DNA from: Fodinicurvata halophila
Lineage (GTDB): Bacteria > Pseudomonadota > Alphaproteobacteria > Kiloniellales > DSM-21159
Assembly (NCBI RefSeq): GCF_042651425.1
Contig: NZ_JBHSCW010000001.1
Location: forward strand, 682,001 to 746,000
Length of the DNA: 64,000 nucleotides
Direction: 5' to 3'
Below are positions 25,179 to 34,028 of the stretch, piece after piece (the first letter of the stretch is position 1; every line of letters starts with the position of its first letter). The notes beneath the pieces were generated by a model, which saw only the letters and a list, made by a program, of their open reading frames with translations, was not told where the DNA came from and searched no databases. The position numbers and the translations under genes are program-made.

Positions 25179-27962
25179 TCAGTGCGCCTCGGACCAGGAG
25201 GGGCCGTGGCCGGCTTCGGCGACCAGCGGTACGGAGAGCTCTACCACGGGCGCGCAGGCATTCTCCATGATGCCGGTGACCAACTTCGTGGTCGCCTCCA
25301 GTTCATCGTGGGGAACCTCGAAGAGCAGTTCGTCGTGCACCTGCAGAACCAGGCGCGCCTTCAGCTTCTCCGCCTCCAGCGCCGGCTGGACGCGGATCAT
25401 GGCGCGCTTGATGATGTCGGCCGCCGTGCCTTGGATGGGGGCGTTGATGGCGGCGCGCTCGCCGAAGCTGCGCCGGGCCGGGTTCTTGTCCTTGAGCGCC
25501 GGGACGTGGATGCGCCGGCCGAACAGGGTGGAGACGTACCCCTGCTCGCGGGCCAGCGTCTTCATGTTGTCCATGTAGGCGCGGATGTTCGGGTACTGCT
25601 TGAAATAGGCCTCGATGTAGCTCTTGGCGTCCTTCTGGGCGATGCCCAGGTTGTTGGCCAGGCCGAAGGGCGAGATGCCGTAGATGATGCCGAAGTTGAT
25701 GGCCTTGGCGCGGCGCCGGGTGGCCGGGTCCATCTCCCCCAGCGGGATGCCGAAGACCTGGCTGGCTGTCATGGCGTGAATGTCCTGGCCATCGGCGAAG
25801 GCCTGGCGCAGGGACTCTTCCTCGGCGATGTGTGCGGTCAGGCGCAGCTCGATCTGGCTGTAGTCCACGGCCAGCAGTGTGTGCCCCTCCTCCGCCACGA
25901 AGGCCTCGCGGATCTTGCGCCCCTCCTCGGTGCGGATGGGGATGTTCTGCAGGTTGGGATCGTTGGAGGACAGCCGGCCGGTGGAGGCGACGGCCTGGCT
26001 GAAGATGGTGTGCACGCGCCCGGTCTTGTCGTTGATCTGGCCCTGCAGGGCGTCGGTGTAGGTGGACTTCAGCTTGGCCAGCTGGCGCCAGTCCAGCACC
26101 CGGGCCGGCAGGTCGTGGCCCTGGTTGGCCAGGCCCTCCAGGATATCAGCACCGGTGGAGTAGCTGCCCGACTTGCCGCGCTTGCCGCCGCCGTCCAGGC
26201 CCATCTCGTCGAAGAGGATCTCGCCCAGCTGCTTGGGACTGCCGATGGTGAAGCGCCGGCCGGCGAGCTTGTAGATCTCCTCCTCCAGGGTCTCGATGCG
26301 CTGGGCGAAGTCGTTGGACAGGCGGCGCAGGCGGTCGCGGTCGACCTTGATGCCGGTCAGTTCCATCTCGCAGAGCACGTCCACCAGGGGGCGTTCCAGG
26401 GTTTCGTAGACCGTGGTCAGCTTCTCCGGAACCAGGCGCGGCTTGAAGGCCTCCCAGAGGCGCAGCGTGATGTCGGCATCCTCGGCGGCGTAGTCCAGCG
26501 CCTTGTCCAGGGGGACCAGATCGAAGGTCACCTGGGACTTGCCGCTGCCGGCAACCTCCTTGTAGGCAATGGTCTGGTGGCCCAGGTGCAGCTCGGCCAG
26601 TTCGTCCATGCCGTGGCCGTGCAGGCCGCCTTCCAGGACATAGGACAGCAGCATGGTGTCGTCGAAGGGCGTGAGGCGGATGCCGTAGTTGGACAGCACC
26701 CGCATGTCGTACTTCAGGTTCTGGCCGATCTTGAGGACGGAGTCGTCCTCGAGCAGGTCCTTGAGGGCCGTCAGCGCCTGATCGAAGTCGATCTGTTGCG
26801 GACCCTCCTCGACCTGATCGAAATCCAGGCCCTCGGCTCTGGGGGTGCGGTGCGCCAGGGGGATGTAGCAGCCGCTCTCGGCTTCCAGCGACAGGCTGAC
26901 GCCCACCAGCCGGGCATACTGCGGGTCGAGCGAGGTGGTCTCGGTGTCCACGGCCAGCCAGCCCTGGTCGCGGGCCCGGTCGATCCAGTCCTGCAGCTGA
27001 GAGAACTCGGTGATCAGGGTGTAGCCGGCAGGTTCCTTGCGCTCCTGCGCGGGAGCGGCCGCACCCTCACCCAGCAGGTCGCTGAGGCGATTGAGGATGG
27101 AGCGGAACTCGTACTTCTCCAGGAAGCTGCGCAGCTCTTCGGGGTTCGGCTCTTCCTTCACGAAGTCCCTGATCTCGTAGTCCAGCGGGACGTCGGCATT
27201 GAGCTCGACAAGCTGGCGCGAGATGCGCGCCTGTTCGGCGTTCTCGATCAGGCGTTCGCGACGCTTGGGCTGCTTGATCTCCTCGGCGCGCTCCAGCAGC
27301 GTTTCCAGGTCACCATAGGCGTTGATGAGTTCGGCGGCGGTCTTGAGGCCGATGCCCGGCACGCCGGGGATGTTGTCCACGGAATCGCCGGCCAGGGCCT
27401 GGACCTCCACCACCTTGTCCGGCGCCACGCCGAACTTCTCCTGCACCTGGTCGGCCCCGATGGGCGTGCCCTTGATGGGATCCAGCATGTCGACGCCGTC
27501 GGTGACCAGCTGCATCAGGTCCTTGTCGGAGGAGACGATGGTCACGCGGATGCCGGCTTCGCGGCCCCGCTGGGCCAGGGTGGCGATGATGTCGTCGGCC
27601 TCGTAGTTGTCGAGCTCCAGACAGGGCAGCCCAAAGGCCTTGGTGGCCTCGCGGATGATGGGAAACTGCGGGATCAGGTCTTCCGGCGGTTCCGGCCGGT
27701 TGGCCTTGTAGTCGTCGTAGATGTCGTTGCGGAAGGTGCGCTTGCCCGCGTCGAAGACCACCAGCAGCCCGTCGGCCTCGTTCTCGCGCATCAGCTTCAT
27801 CAACATGTTGGTGAAGCCGTAGGCGGCGCCGGTCGGCGTGCCCTCGGCGGTGGACATCTGGGTCTTCAGGCCGAAGTAGGCGCGAAAGATATAGCCCGAG
27901 CCGTCCACCACATAGAGGTGCTTCACGCCATTGGCGGCGGCCTTGCCCTTGTCGTCGGTCAT
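25179..27962 (-). CDS. polA: DNA polymerase I
   Basis: Repair and Okazaki-fragment polymerase, 927 aa, the full three-domain form. Residues 1 to about 290 are the 5'-3' flap exonuclease (YVVDGSGYIFRAYFG, VVFDAGKRTFRNDIY, GDSVDNIPGVPGIGLKTA). The 3'-5' proofreading domain is apparently active, with the Asp-Thr-Glu of AVDTETTSLD and NLKYDMRVL. The polymerase domain has motif A (VDYSQIELRLTAH), the O-helix block (RRAKAINFGIIYGIS) and motif C (LQVHDELLFEV). The start ATG is at 27962. A short zf-CHCC gene lies 46 nt upstream on the same strand. Confidence 0.97.
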   Translation of the reverse strand: MTDDKGKAAANGVKHLYVVDGSGYIFRAYFGLKTQMSTAEGTPTGAAYGFTNMLMKLMRENEADGLLVVFDAGKRTFRNDIYDDYKANRPEPPEDLIPQFPIIREATKAFGLPCLELDNYEADDIIATLAQRGREAGIRVTIVSSDKDLMQLVTDGVDMLDPIKGTPIGADQVQEKFGVAPDKVVEVQALAGDSVDNIPGVPGIGLKTAAELINAYGDLETLLERAEEIKQPKRRERLIENAEQARISRQLVELNADVPLDYEIRDFVKEEPNPEELRSFLEKYEFRSILNRLSDLLGEGAAAPAQERKEPAGYTLITEFSQLQDWIDRARDQGWLAVDTETTSLDPQYARLVGVSLSLEAESGCYIPLAHRTPRAEGLDFDQVEEGPQQIDFDQALTALKDLLEDDSVLKIGQNLKYDMRVLSNYGIRLTPFDDTMLLSYVLEGGLHGHGMDELAELHLGHQTIAYKEVAGSGKSQVTFDLVPLDKALDYAAEDADITLRLWEAFKPRLVPEKLTTVYETLERPLVDVLCEMELTGIKVDRDRLRRLSNDFAQRIETLEEEIYKLAGRRFTIGSPKQLGEILFDEMGLDGGGKRGKSGSYSTGADILEGLANQGHDLPARVLDWRQLAKLKSTYTDALQGQINDKTGRVHTIFSQAVASTGRLSSNDPNLQNIPIRTEEGRKIREAFVAEEGHTLLAVDYSQIELRLTAHIAEEESLRQAFADGQDIHAMTASQVFGIPLGEMDPATRRRAKAINFGIIYGISPFGLANNLGIAQKDAKSYIEAYFKQYPNIRAYMDNMKTLAREQGYVSTLFGRRIHVPALKDKNPARRSFGERAAINAPIQGTAADIIKRAMIRVQPALEAEKLKARLVLQVHDELLFEVPHDELEATTKLVTGIMENACAPVVELSVPLVAEAGHGPSWSEAH

Positions 27963-28008
27963 CGTGCGGGTCTGCTGCGCGGGAGCGGATGCATGGCTGG
28001 GCGCGCGC

Positions 28009-28191
28009 TCAATGGCCGCCGATGGCCTTGCGGCCCTCCTCGGACAGGACGAAGTGGCGGCCGCAGTAGGGGCAGTCGATCTCGCCGCGGCCTTCCATGT
28101 TCAGCCAGACCCTCGGATGGCCGAGTGGGCCCCCGCCACCGTCGCAGGCCACGGTTTCGTCGTCGACATAATGAGTATCCGTTTCTGTCAT
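28009..28191 (-). CDS. Zinc-finger zf-CHCC protein
   Basis: A 60-aa protein with the zf-CHCC motif: a Cys in the TVACDGG region, a His in LGHPRVWL, and a C-x2-C in IDCPYCGRHFVL. This small domain is related to the NDUFS6/13-kDa subunit of mitochondrial complex I and is a standard alphaproteobacterial protein. I start at the ATG at 28191 (MTETDTHY), preceded by AAGGAT. The upstream frame to 28263 looks like non-coding leader and reaches the divergent ABC gene's promoter. The molecular role of the free-standing protein is not established. Confidence 0.85.
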   Translation of the reverse strand: MTETDTHYVDDETVACDGGGGPLGHPRVWLNMEGRGEIDCPYCGRHFVLSEEGRKAIGGH

Positions 28192-28308
28192 GGCGGTTAT
28201 CCTTGCTGGTCCCCCTGATTCCGGCGCGATGATACCTGCTGAGCGGGTCGGATCAATGTTCATTGCTCACTTGCATGCGGATACGACCCGACTTAGTTAA
28301 GGGCGATC

Positions 28309-29301
28309 ATGTCAAACGTCCAGCATTCAGATGCCGTCGCGCCGTCCGCTCCGGATCGCGTGGCGCTGCCCGAGGCCGCTGTCTCCGTCGAGGGGCTCGG
28401 CAAGGTCTATCGCGGTTCCAAGCGCATGCCCGAGAAGGTGGCGCTGAAGGATGTCGACCTGACCATTCCGCGCGGCGCGCTGTTCGGACTGCTGGGCCCC
28501 AACGGAGCCGGCAAGTCGACCCTCATCAACATGCTGGCCGGACTGGTCACCAAGACCCGTGGCCGCGCCGAGATCTGGGGCTATGACATCGACCGCGACA
28601 CGCGCATGGCGCGGGCCTCCATCGGGGTCGTGCCGCAAGAACTCAACATCGATCCCTTCTTCACGCCCTATGAGCTGCTGGAGCTCCAGGCGGGCCTGTA
28701 CGGCGTGCCGCCCGCCGAGCGGCGAACCATGGAGATCCTGGGAATGCTGGGCCTGGCGGACAAGGCCAAGGCCTATACCCGCACGCTGTCGGGCGGCATG
28801 CGCCGACGCCTGATGGTCGCCAAGGCCATGGTGCACAATCCGCCTGTGCTGGTGCTGGACGAGCCCACGGCCGGGGTGGATATCGAGTTGCGCCAGCAGC
28901 TCTGGACCCAGGTGAAGGCGCTCAACGAGGCGGGAACGACGGTTCTGCTGACGACCCACTACCTGGAGGAGGCCGAACAGCTTTGTGACACCATTGCCAT
29001 CATCAATGACGGCGAGGTCATTGCCTGCGAAGCGACAGGGAAGCTGCTGCAGCGCCTGGACCACAAGGAACTGAGCCTGACGGTCGAGGAATCCCTCTCG
29101 CAGGTGCCCGAGGTGCTGAGGCCCTTCGGGCCCGAGTTGGCGGGAGGCAACCGCCTGATCTTCCGCTACCGGGCGAACGAGAGCCCGGTCGCTGACCTGC
29201 TGGATGCCATCAATCGCGCGAACCTGACAGTGCTGGACCTGCGCACGGAAGAAACGGATCTGGAGGATATATTTCTCCAGTTGACACGGAAAAAGAGTTA
29301 G
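28309..29301 (+). CDS. ABC-2-type transporter ATP-binding protein (YadG-like)
   Basis: A 330-aa ATPase subunit of an ABC-2 exporter. It has Walker A GPNGAGKST, LSGGMRRRLMVAKAM, Walker B VLVLDEPTAGVD and the switch histidine in LTTHYLEEAEQL. The pattern VPQELNIDPFFTPYELLELQAGLYG is that of the YadG/NatA-like group. An extra N-terminal stretch of about 30 residues precedes the domain. The usual permease partner (YadH-like) is not adjacent, so it must pair with a distant membrane subunit. It is transcribed away from the zf-CHCC gene and followed 41 nt later by a lipoprotein gene. Confidence 0.9.
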   Translation: MSNVQHSDAVAPSAPDRVALPEAAVSVEGLGKVYRGSKRMPEKVALKDVDLTIPRGALFGLLGPNGAGKSTLINMLAGLVTKTRGRAEIWGYDIDRDTRMARASIGVVPQELNIDPFFTPYELLELQAGLYGVPPAERRTMEILGMLGLADKAKAYTRTLSGGMRRRLMVAKAMVHNPPVLVLDEPTAGVDIELRQQLWTQVKALNEAGTTVLLTTHYLEEAEQLCDTIAIINDGEVIACEATGKLLQRLDHKELSLTVEESLSQVPEVLRPFGPELAGGNRLIFRYRANESPVADLLDAINRANLTVLDLRTEETDLEDIFLQLTRKKS

Positions 29302-29342
29302 GCTGAATCCGAGATATCTTTAGAACAGCGGAATTCAGTCAG

Positions 29343-30362
29343 GTGCCCAGGTATTCTTTCCATTCCGTCCTACTTGTTGCAGTGATGGCCATGTTTCTCT
29401 CCGCCTGCGCGCCGCGCAATGCGCCCCCGGGTCCGGGAGACACCGAGCCCGAGATCATGATCGGGGAGGACGGCGACAGCGGAACGCTGATCACCCAGGA
29501 CGGCCTGAAGCTGCCGCTCAGGATCTGGATGCCCGAGGATCGCGCGCGCCCCGATGCGGTGGTTTTGGCCGTGCACGGCTTCAACGACTATTCCCATGCC
29601 TTCGAGAATGCCGGTGAGAACTTTGCCGAACAGGGGATCGCCGTCTATGCCTATGACCAGCGCGGCTTCGGCGAGGCGCCCCATCGCGGCCTCTGGCCGG
29701 GCAAGGAGGTCATGGCCGAGGACCTGCGCACGGCGGCCAACCTGCTGCGCCAGAGACATGCCGGCATCCCGTTGCACGTGCTCGGGGAGTCCATGGGCGG
29801 CGCCGTGGCGGTGCTGGCGGCCACCACGGACTCCGGCCTGCCCGCCGACAGCCTTGTGCTCTCCGCCCCGGCAGTCTGGGCGCGCAGCACCCAGCCCTGG
29901 TACCAACGCGTGGCCCTCTGGGCGGCCGTGCGCACCGTGCCCTGGTTCACCCCCTCGGGCGAGGGGCTGCAGCGCCAGGCCTCGGACAACATCGAGATGC
30001 TGCGCGAGTTGGGGCGCGACCCGTTGGTGCTCAAGCGCTCGCGGGTGGATGCCATCTATGGCTTGGTCAACCTGATGGATGCGGCCTTGGCGGCCGCGCC
30101 CGAACTGGAGATCCCGACCCTCGTGCTCTACGGCAAGAAGGACGAGATCGTGCCGCGCAAGCCGGTGGACCGCTTCTGGGAAGCACTGCCCAGCAACGAG
30201 GGGCATCGCTATGCGCTCTACGAGGACGGCTGGCACCTGCTGCTGCGCGACCTGCAGGCCGAGGTGGTGATCTCGGACATTGCCGCCTGGGTGGAGGAAG
30301 ACGATCGCGACCGCCTGCCCTCCTCTGCCGAGGTGCTCACCAAGAAAATGCCGGCCTCCTGA
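29343..30362 (+). CDS. Alpha/beta hydrolase lipoprotein, monoacylglycerol-lipase-like
   Basis: A 339-aa serine hydrolase with a lipoprotein signal: MPRYSFHSVLLVAVMAMF then the lipobox LSAC, so it should be membrane-anchored by a lipid on Cys. The hydrolase has VHGFNDYSHAF at the oxyanion region, the nucleophile elbow GESMGG, a late acid in LVLYGKKDEIVP and His in EDGWHLLLRD, the order seen in monoglyceride lipases (lysophospholipase family). It starts with GTG at 29343, just inside a short gap after the ABC ATPase gene. The natural lipid substrate is inferred only. Confidence 0.87.
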   Translation: MPRYSFHSVLLVAVMAMFLSACAPRNAPPGPGDTEPEIMIGEDGDSGTLITQDGLKLPLRIWMPEDRARPDAVVLAVHGFNDYSHAFENAGENFAEQGIAVYAYDQRGFGEAPHRGLWPGKEVMAEDLRTAANLLRQRHAGIPLHVLGESMGGAVAVLAATTDSGLPADSLVLSAPAVWARSTQPWYQRVALWAAVRTVPWFTPSGEGLQRQASDNIEMLRELGRDPLVLKRSRVDAIYGLVNLMDAALAAAPELEIPTLVLYGKKDEIVPRKPVDRFWEALPSNEGHRYALYEDGWHLLLRDLQAEVVISDIAAWVEEDDRDRLPSSAEVLTKKMPAS

Positions 30363-30461
30363 GGGCACGCGAACTCCGGCTCGGCACACGACGCCTACGC
30401 TCTTGTTCTTTGGCGGAGCCTTGGGTAGTGTCGCGCGCATGAACGGCCGCCGTCCGTTCGC

Positions 30462-30538
30462 GGGCCCGTAGCTCAGCTGGATAGAGCGCTTCCCTCCGGA
30501 GGAAGAGGTCTGGGGTTCGAATCCCTACGGGCCCGCCA
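30462..30538 (+). tRNA. tRNA-Arg (CCG anticodon)
   Basis: A full cloverleaf can be drawn. The acceptor GGGCCCG pairs with CGGGCCC, followed by discriminator G and an encoded CCA. The D arm is GCTC...GAGC, the anticodon stem is CTTCC/GGAAG around loop CTCCGGA (anticodon CCG, reading CGG), and the T arm is TGGGG/CCCTA with TTCGAAT. The inserted island begins about 225 nt downstream. Confidence 0.95.
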
Positions 30539-30687
30539 TTTTCCAAAATGAAATCAGTGAATTAGACTGCCTCAGGGAACTGGTCCTGTCGTCATGTAAA
30601 CCCCGGACTCAGGTCCAGTACATCCGCTGACGAATGGACGATCTCGAGTTCACGCTGTTGGTCTCGAGAGAGTTCCATCCTGCCACC

Positions 30688-31008
30688 CTATTCTGACAGG
30701 TCCACGAGGCACACTTCATTTTGGCCATTCCAGCATCTGGTTGGAATGCACGATCCTTTCATGCCAAGCCCACCGACGAAGCCGCTCAGGTCGTTCCGGC
30801 GCACCAGGGACAGCCGCACCCGCCCGCGGCAGCCGCGGGCCTTGCAGGGCGTCTCCTGCTCCAGTTCGGCGATGGACAGAAATTCCTGCTCCGGCGACAC
30901 GCAGATGATCGCCCGCGTCAGGTAATGCGTATGCCCGCACTTGCGGCAACGCGCTTCCAGCGTCTGCTCGTCGGCCAGGTCGCCGACGCGGATGTTCTCC
31001 TTCCAGCC
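30688..31008 (-). pseudogene. Truncated duplicate of the small Cys-rich gene
   Basis: This is the left partner of the intact gene at 41702-41956. Codons 3 to 83 of that gene are present unchanged in the same frame (GWKENIRV ... FVGGL). The start codon has been replaced by foreign sequence, where the frame runs to a TAA with no usable ATG. At the other end, translation does not stop after GL but runs 24 codons into different sequence (GMKGSC ... VDLSE). A GTG inside (30900) is the only possible restart. It is best read as a remnant created when the island was inserted. Confidence 0.7.
30765..31008. repeat. Left copy of 244-bp perfect direct repeat flanking the island
   Basis: The sequence is identical, as far as I can compare by eye, to 41707-41950, offset by exactly 10,942 bp. 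Left of it, CATGC replaces the ACG of the other copy; right of it, TCCTAAT replaces GCTCACC. Both copies cover nearly the whole of the small Cys-rich gene that follows the Y-family polymerase. Confidence 0.92.
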
Positions 31009-31298
31009 TCCTAATCGGAATCCGTGTTACACAGCACATCCCCAGCCACTCAAAGTTGGACCCTGAGGGACACCTCCACTACCATACCTGTAACATTCCG
31101 TATTGTTTAAGTCTTGAAGGAGGCATCTAGAATTACTGCTGCCGCCGATCATCGTATCATTGCCAATACGTTCAAGGTACACGTTCTTGACTACGTGAAG
31201 GTTATCATATCGCAATTAATGATTAGACCACCCTCATGAGTAGCGGTAGGAAGCATGAGCACGTTGGTAGAGATAATAGAAGATAGTTGGAGATTTTT

Positions 31299-34028
31299 AT
31301 GCTTGGACTAAGCCTGCGAGATGAATTCAAGGGTCGTCGTCTTAAAGGTACGGCCATTGAATTGACGAATAAGAACAACACCGGCGCCACGCAGGTTTTG
31401 GCGTCCGATTTCCTGCGCATTACCTACCCATCTCACGATCTGCTAAAGGCCATTGAAGCCATTGGCCCTGATCAGGGACGCCCCGTCACACTAAAAGGCG
31501 AGAGGGGACAGGGCAAGTCGCACCTAATGGGCGTGCTCTACCATGCATTTACCGATCATTCGGCAACCGGGAACTGGCTGAATAACTGGTCCCACACCCT
31601 GGGCGACGCCAAGATCGGTGAAATTCCCTTGCGCGGTGGCATGCATGTCATCAGTGAAAGTTTGCACCGGCAACGCTACAAGTTTTTATGGGATCTTGTC
31701 TTCGATAACCACCCAAATGGCAATTACTGTCGTGGAAAATGGGAGGCGCTCGGCGATAAGAAGCCGGATGTACCAAGTGACGAGATATTACTGGAATTGT
31801 TCAAGCACACCCCAACGGCGTTGATCTTGGATGAATTCCAAACTTGGTATGACGGTCTAACCAATACCAAACAGTATCCATGGCGCACCTGGGCTTTTAA
31901 CTTCATTCAGGTGCTTTCCGAGATTGCCATGGAGTACCCGGAGTATCTTGTACTGGTAGTTTCCGTGCGGAACGGCAATACCGACGCCTTCCAACAGATT
32001 CAACGGGTGAACCCCATCATCGTCGATTTTAAAGGCCCATCCGCCAAGACCGATCGCTTGCGGCTGTTGCTGCACCGCTTGTTCGAAAACCGAATTCAGG
32101 TAGATGCCGCAGCAATTCAAGAACTGGTAGAACCCCACGTGAACGAGTACTTCCGCCTCAAGAATATTGCCCCTGCGGAGCAGGAGAGGATTCGCGGGGA
32201 ATTTATTGAGGCCTGGCCATATGCCCCACACCTCATGGATCTGCTGGAAGATCAGGTGCTGATTGCCACCAGTGCTCAGGGCACACGAGATCTGATCCGG
32301 ATCCTTGCGGACCTTTTCAAGCACAACGGAGAAAAGCAGCCGATTCTGACTGCTGCGGATTTCCGGCTTGATGATGAGTACAGCGGGATCACTGCATTGC
32401 TCGACTCGGTGGCGAACCAACATCATGCCAAGCTGCGGGATAAGGCGCTACGCAATCTCGAAGCCGTTAATGATGCCATAGCCGGAAGCGGCCACAAGCT
32501 TCCCCACCTTGAAGAGATCATCGGAGCCTTATGGCTGCGCTCTCTGGCTGAAATCAATCAGGCGGGTGCTGATCGAGACACACTTCATGTCGATGTGACC
32601 CGCGACCAGCCAGTGGACGACAATGCCTTCCAGGTTGAACTAACCTCCATCGTGGAAAACAGCTTCAACATCCACGAAGACGGCAACCGGTTTATCTTTA
32701 GAGAAGAAGAAAACCCTCAGGCCAAGCTCATTGCCAGCGCACGCAATGAAAAGCTTTTTCAGAATGAGGAGGACCGCTGGCATCTTGCGAAAGAGGTCCG
32801 CTATGTCCTGGAAGGTGGCGGGGATGTGGAGCTCCCCCATAGAGTGATCGTCCTGCCCCAGGCGTGGAAAAATAACCCTTGGGAAAAGCTGGACGACAGT
32901 GATGCGCCAGCAAACTGGGGCAACCGCATTCCAATCGTTGTCCTGCCTGAATCACCAGCGAATACAGAAGCAGCACTGGGTGAATGGCTGAGAGATAACC
33001 TGCAAATCAACCGCAATGTGGTTCGCTTCCTCCTGCCCAGAGACGGTTCCAGCAATCTTTTCCTGGACCGTGACCTTCTCATATTGGCTCGCTGCGTCTA
33101 TCTGGCTGAGCGCTGGAAGCAGGAAAATCCTGAATACGGCCGGCTGCAGACCAAATACCAGAAGGAGCTGCGCGACATCCTTAAGTTACGCTTTGATCGA
33201 TTTGCCATCATTTCGAACTGGAATTTTCAGAAGCCGCAGAGCTGCCGCTTTTCCATCGAGAGTCACAAGGCTGAAGGTGCCAAAATTCCCGAGGCCGTTG
33301 ACAAGGCCATCCGCGAGAATCTCTTCATGCCCGAGGATTTTGATGCGTTCATCCTGGCGGCTGCACCGAACAACGAACCCATCAGCAAACTGCTTCGGGA
33401 GCTGAGAGAGCCCCGCCCGGGCGGCGAGGACTGTATTCCCTGGCTTGGTGAAACGCTCGTCAAGGAGCGCATTGTTCGGCTGTGCGCCCGTGGTGAGGTC
33501 GCGATTAATCTACGCGGCATGGAATACCTGCAGGCCCACGATGGTGAGGATGAGGAAGCCGCGTTCAAGCGTATGCGCGGCAAAATCGGCACAGGCAAGC
33601 ACCTGGAAGAAACCCATATCCTGCTTCCGCAGAACGTACCAGCCACCGGTGGGCTAACCCAGCCAGATCCCGGCCATCCGATGCCCCCCGGTGGAACGGT
33701 TTTTCCAGGGCAGCCGACCGGCGAGCATGGTGGTCTTGCCGATCCACCACAATCGGGCAAGCCTGGTGAGTCAGGCGCGCCAGGTCAACCGGCTCCTGGC
33801 AGCATCTTTGGCGGCGGCGGAGACTTTACACAGCTTTCCGCACCGGCAACGTCCTCATTGAACCTGCTGGGCAAGATCGAACAATGGGGCATCGGCACCG
33901 GTACGCAGCTTCGCGGGTTGACGCTCCGGGTGGATCAGTTGACCGGGGCACAGCTGCAGGAACTGATCCGCAAATTGCCGGATGGCATGACCTACGCGCT
34001 AGACCTGGAGAAGGAGGACGGGCAATGA
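31299..34028 (+). CDS. DUF499-type P-loop ATPase of BREX/Pgl-like defence operon
   Basis: A 909-aa ATPase of the DUF499 group found in phage-defence islands, probably equivalent in place to BrxC/PglY. The P-loop is GERGQGKSH (residues 67-75) and a Walker B-like LILDEF follows near 174. The middle is mixed alpha/beta without recognised catalytic motifs. The region around residues 780-850 is Pro/Gly-rich (QPDPGHPMPPGG, GQPAPGS) and looks like a linker to a small C-terminal domain. ATG 31299 follows GTTGGAG; a TTG four codons earlier is possible. It is the first gene of the operon, and its stop overlaps the PglZ gene start (ATGA). Confidence 0.85.
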   Translation: MLGLSLRDEFKGRRLKGTAIELTNKNNTGATQVLASDFLRITYPSHDLLKAIEAIGPDQGRPVTLKGERGQGKSHLMGVLYHAFTDHSATGNWLNNWSHTLGDAKIGEIPLRGGMHVISESLHRQRYKFLWDLVFDNHPNGNYCRGKWEALGDKKPDVPSDEILLELFKHTPTALILDEFQTWYDGLTNTKQYPWRTWAFNFIQVLSEIAMEYPEYLVLVVSVRNGNTDAFQQIQRVNPIIVDFKGPSAKTDRLRLLLHRLFENRIQVDAAAIQELVEPHVNEYFRLKNIAPAEQERIRGEFIEAWPYAPHLMDLLEDQVLIATSAQGTRDLIRILADLFKHNGEKQPILTAADFRLDDEYSGITALLDSVANQHHAKLRDKALRNLEAVNDAIAGSGHKLPHLEEIIGALWLRSLAEINQAGADRDTLHVDVTRDQPVDDNAFQVELTSIVENSFNIHEDGNRFIFREEENPQAKLIASARNEKLFQNEEDRWHLAKEVRYVLEGGGDVELPHRVIVLPQAWKNNPWEKLDDSDAPANWGNRIPIVVLPESPANTEAALGEWLRDNLQINRNVVRFLLPRDGSSNLFLDRDLLILARCVYLAERWKQENPEYGRLQTKYQKELRDILKLRFDRFAIISNWNFQKPQSCRFSIESHKAEGAKIPEAVDKAIRENLFMPEDFDAFILAAAPNNEPISKLLRELREPRPGGEDCIPWLGETLVKERIVRLCARGEVAINLRGMEYLQAHDGEDEEAAFKRMRGKIGTGKHLEETHILLPQNVPATGGLTQPDPGHPMPPGGTVFPGQPTGEHGGLADPPQSGKPGESGAPGQPAPGSIFGGGGDFTQLSAPATSSLNLLGKIEQWGIGTGTQLRGLTLRVDQLTGAQLQELIRKLPDGMTYALDLEKEDGQ

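Larger units (their letters stand above)
30539..31298. other. Junction region between tRNA-Arg and the island operon
   Basis: 760 nt without a supported intact gene. The first 226 nt after the tRNA are of mixed composition with nothing recognised. Next comes the left 244-bp repeat copy (30765-31008), then about 290 nt of low-GC DNA that belongs to the island and should hold the operon's promoter. A minus-strand frame at 31027-31215 (62 codons) encodes nothing I recognise. I found no integrase, transposase or terminal inverted repeat here. Confidence 0.5.

Noticed and set aside
25056..28232. Very long plus-strand frame (1058 codons)
   Set aside because: It is the antisense shadow of polA, whose catalytic motifs are all intact on the minus strand; the shadow product is a Leu/Val/Gly/Asp-rich string without family motifs.
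30462..30538. tRNA-Arg as the attachment site of the island
   Set aside because: The 3' end of the tRNA is not repeated at the right border, there is no integrase, and the 244-bp repeats explain the borders better.
30731..30744. 14-bp match (CAGCATCTGGTTGG) to the helicase gene at 41338
   Set aside because: Similarity stops after the 14 bp in both directions, so it is likely chance.
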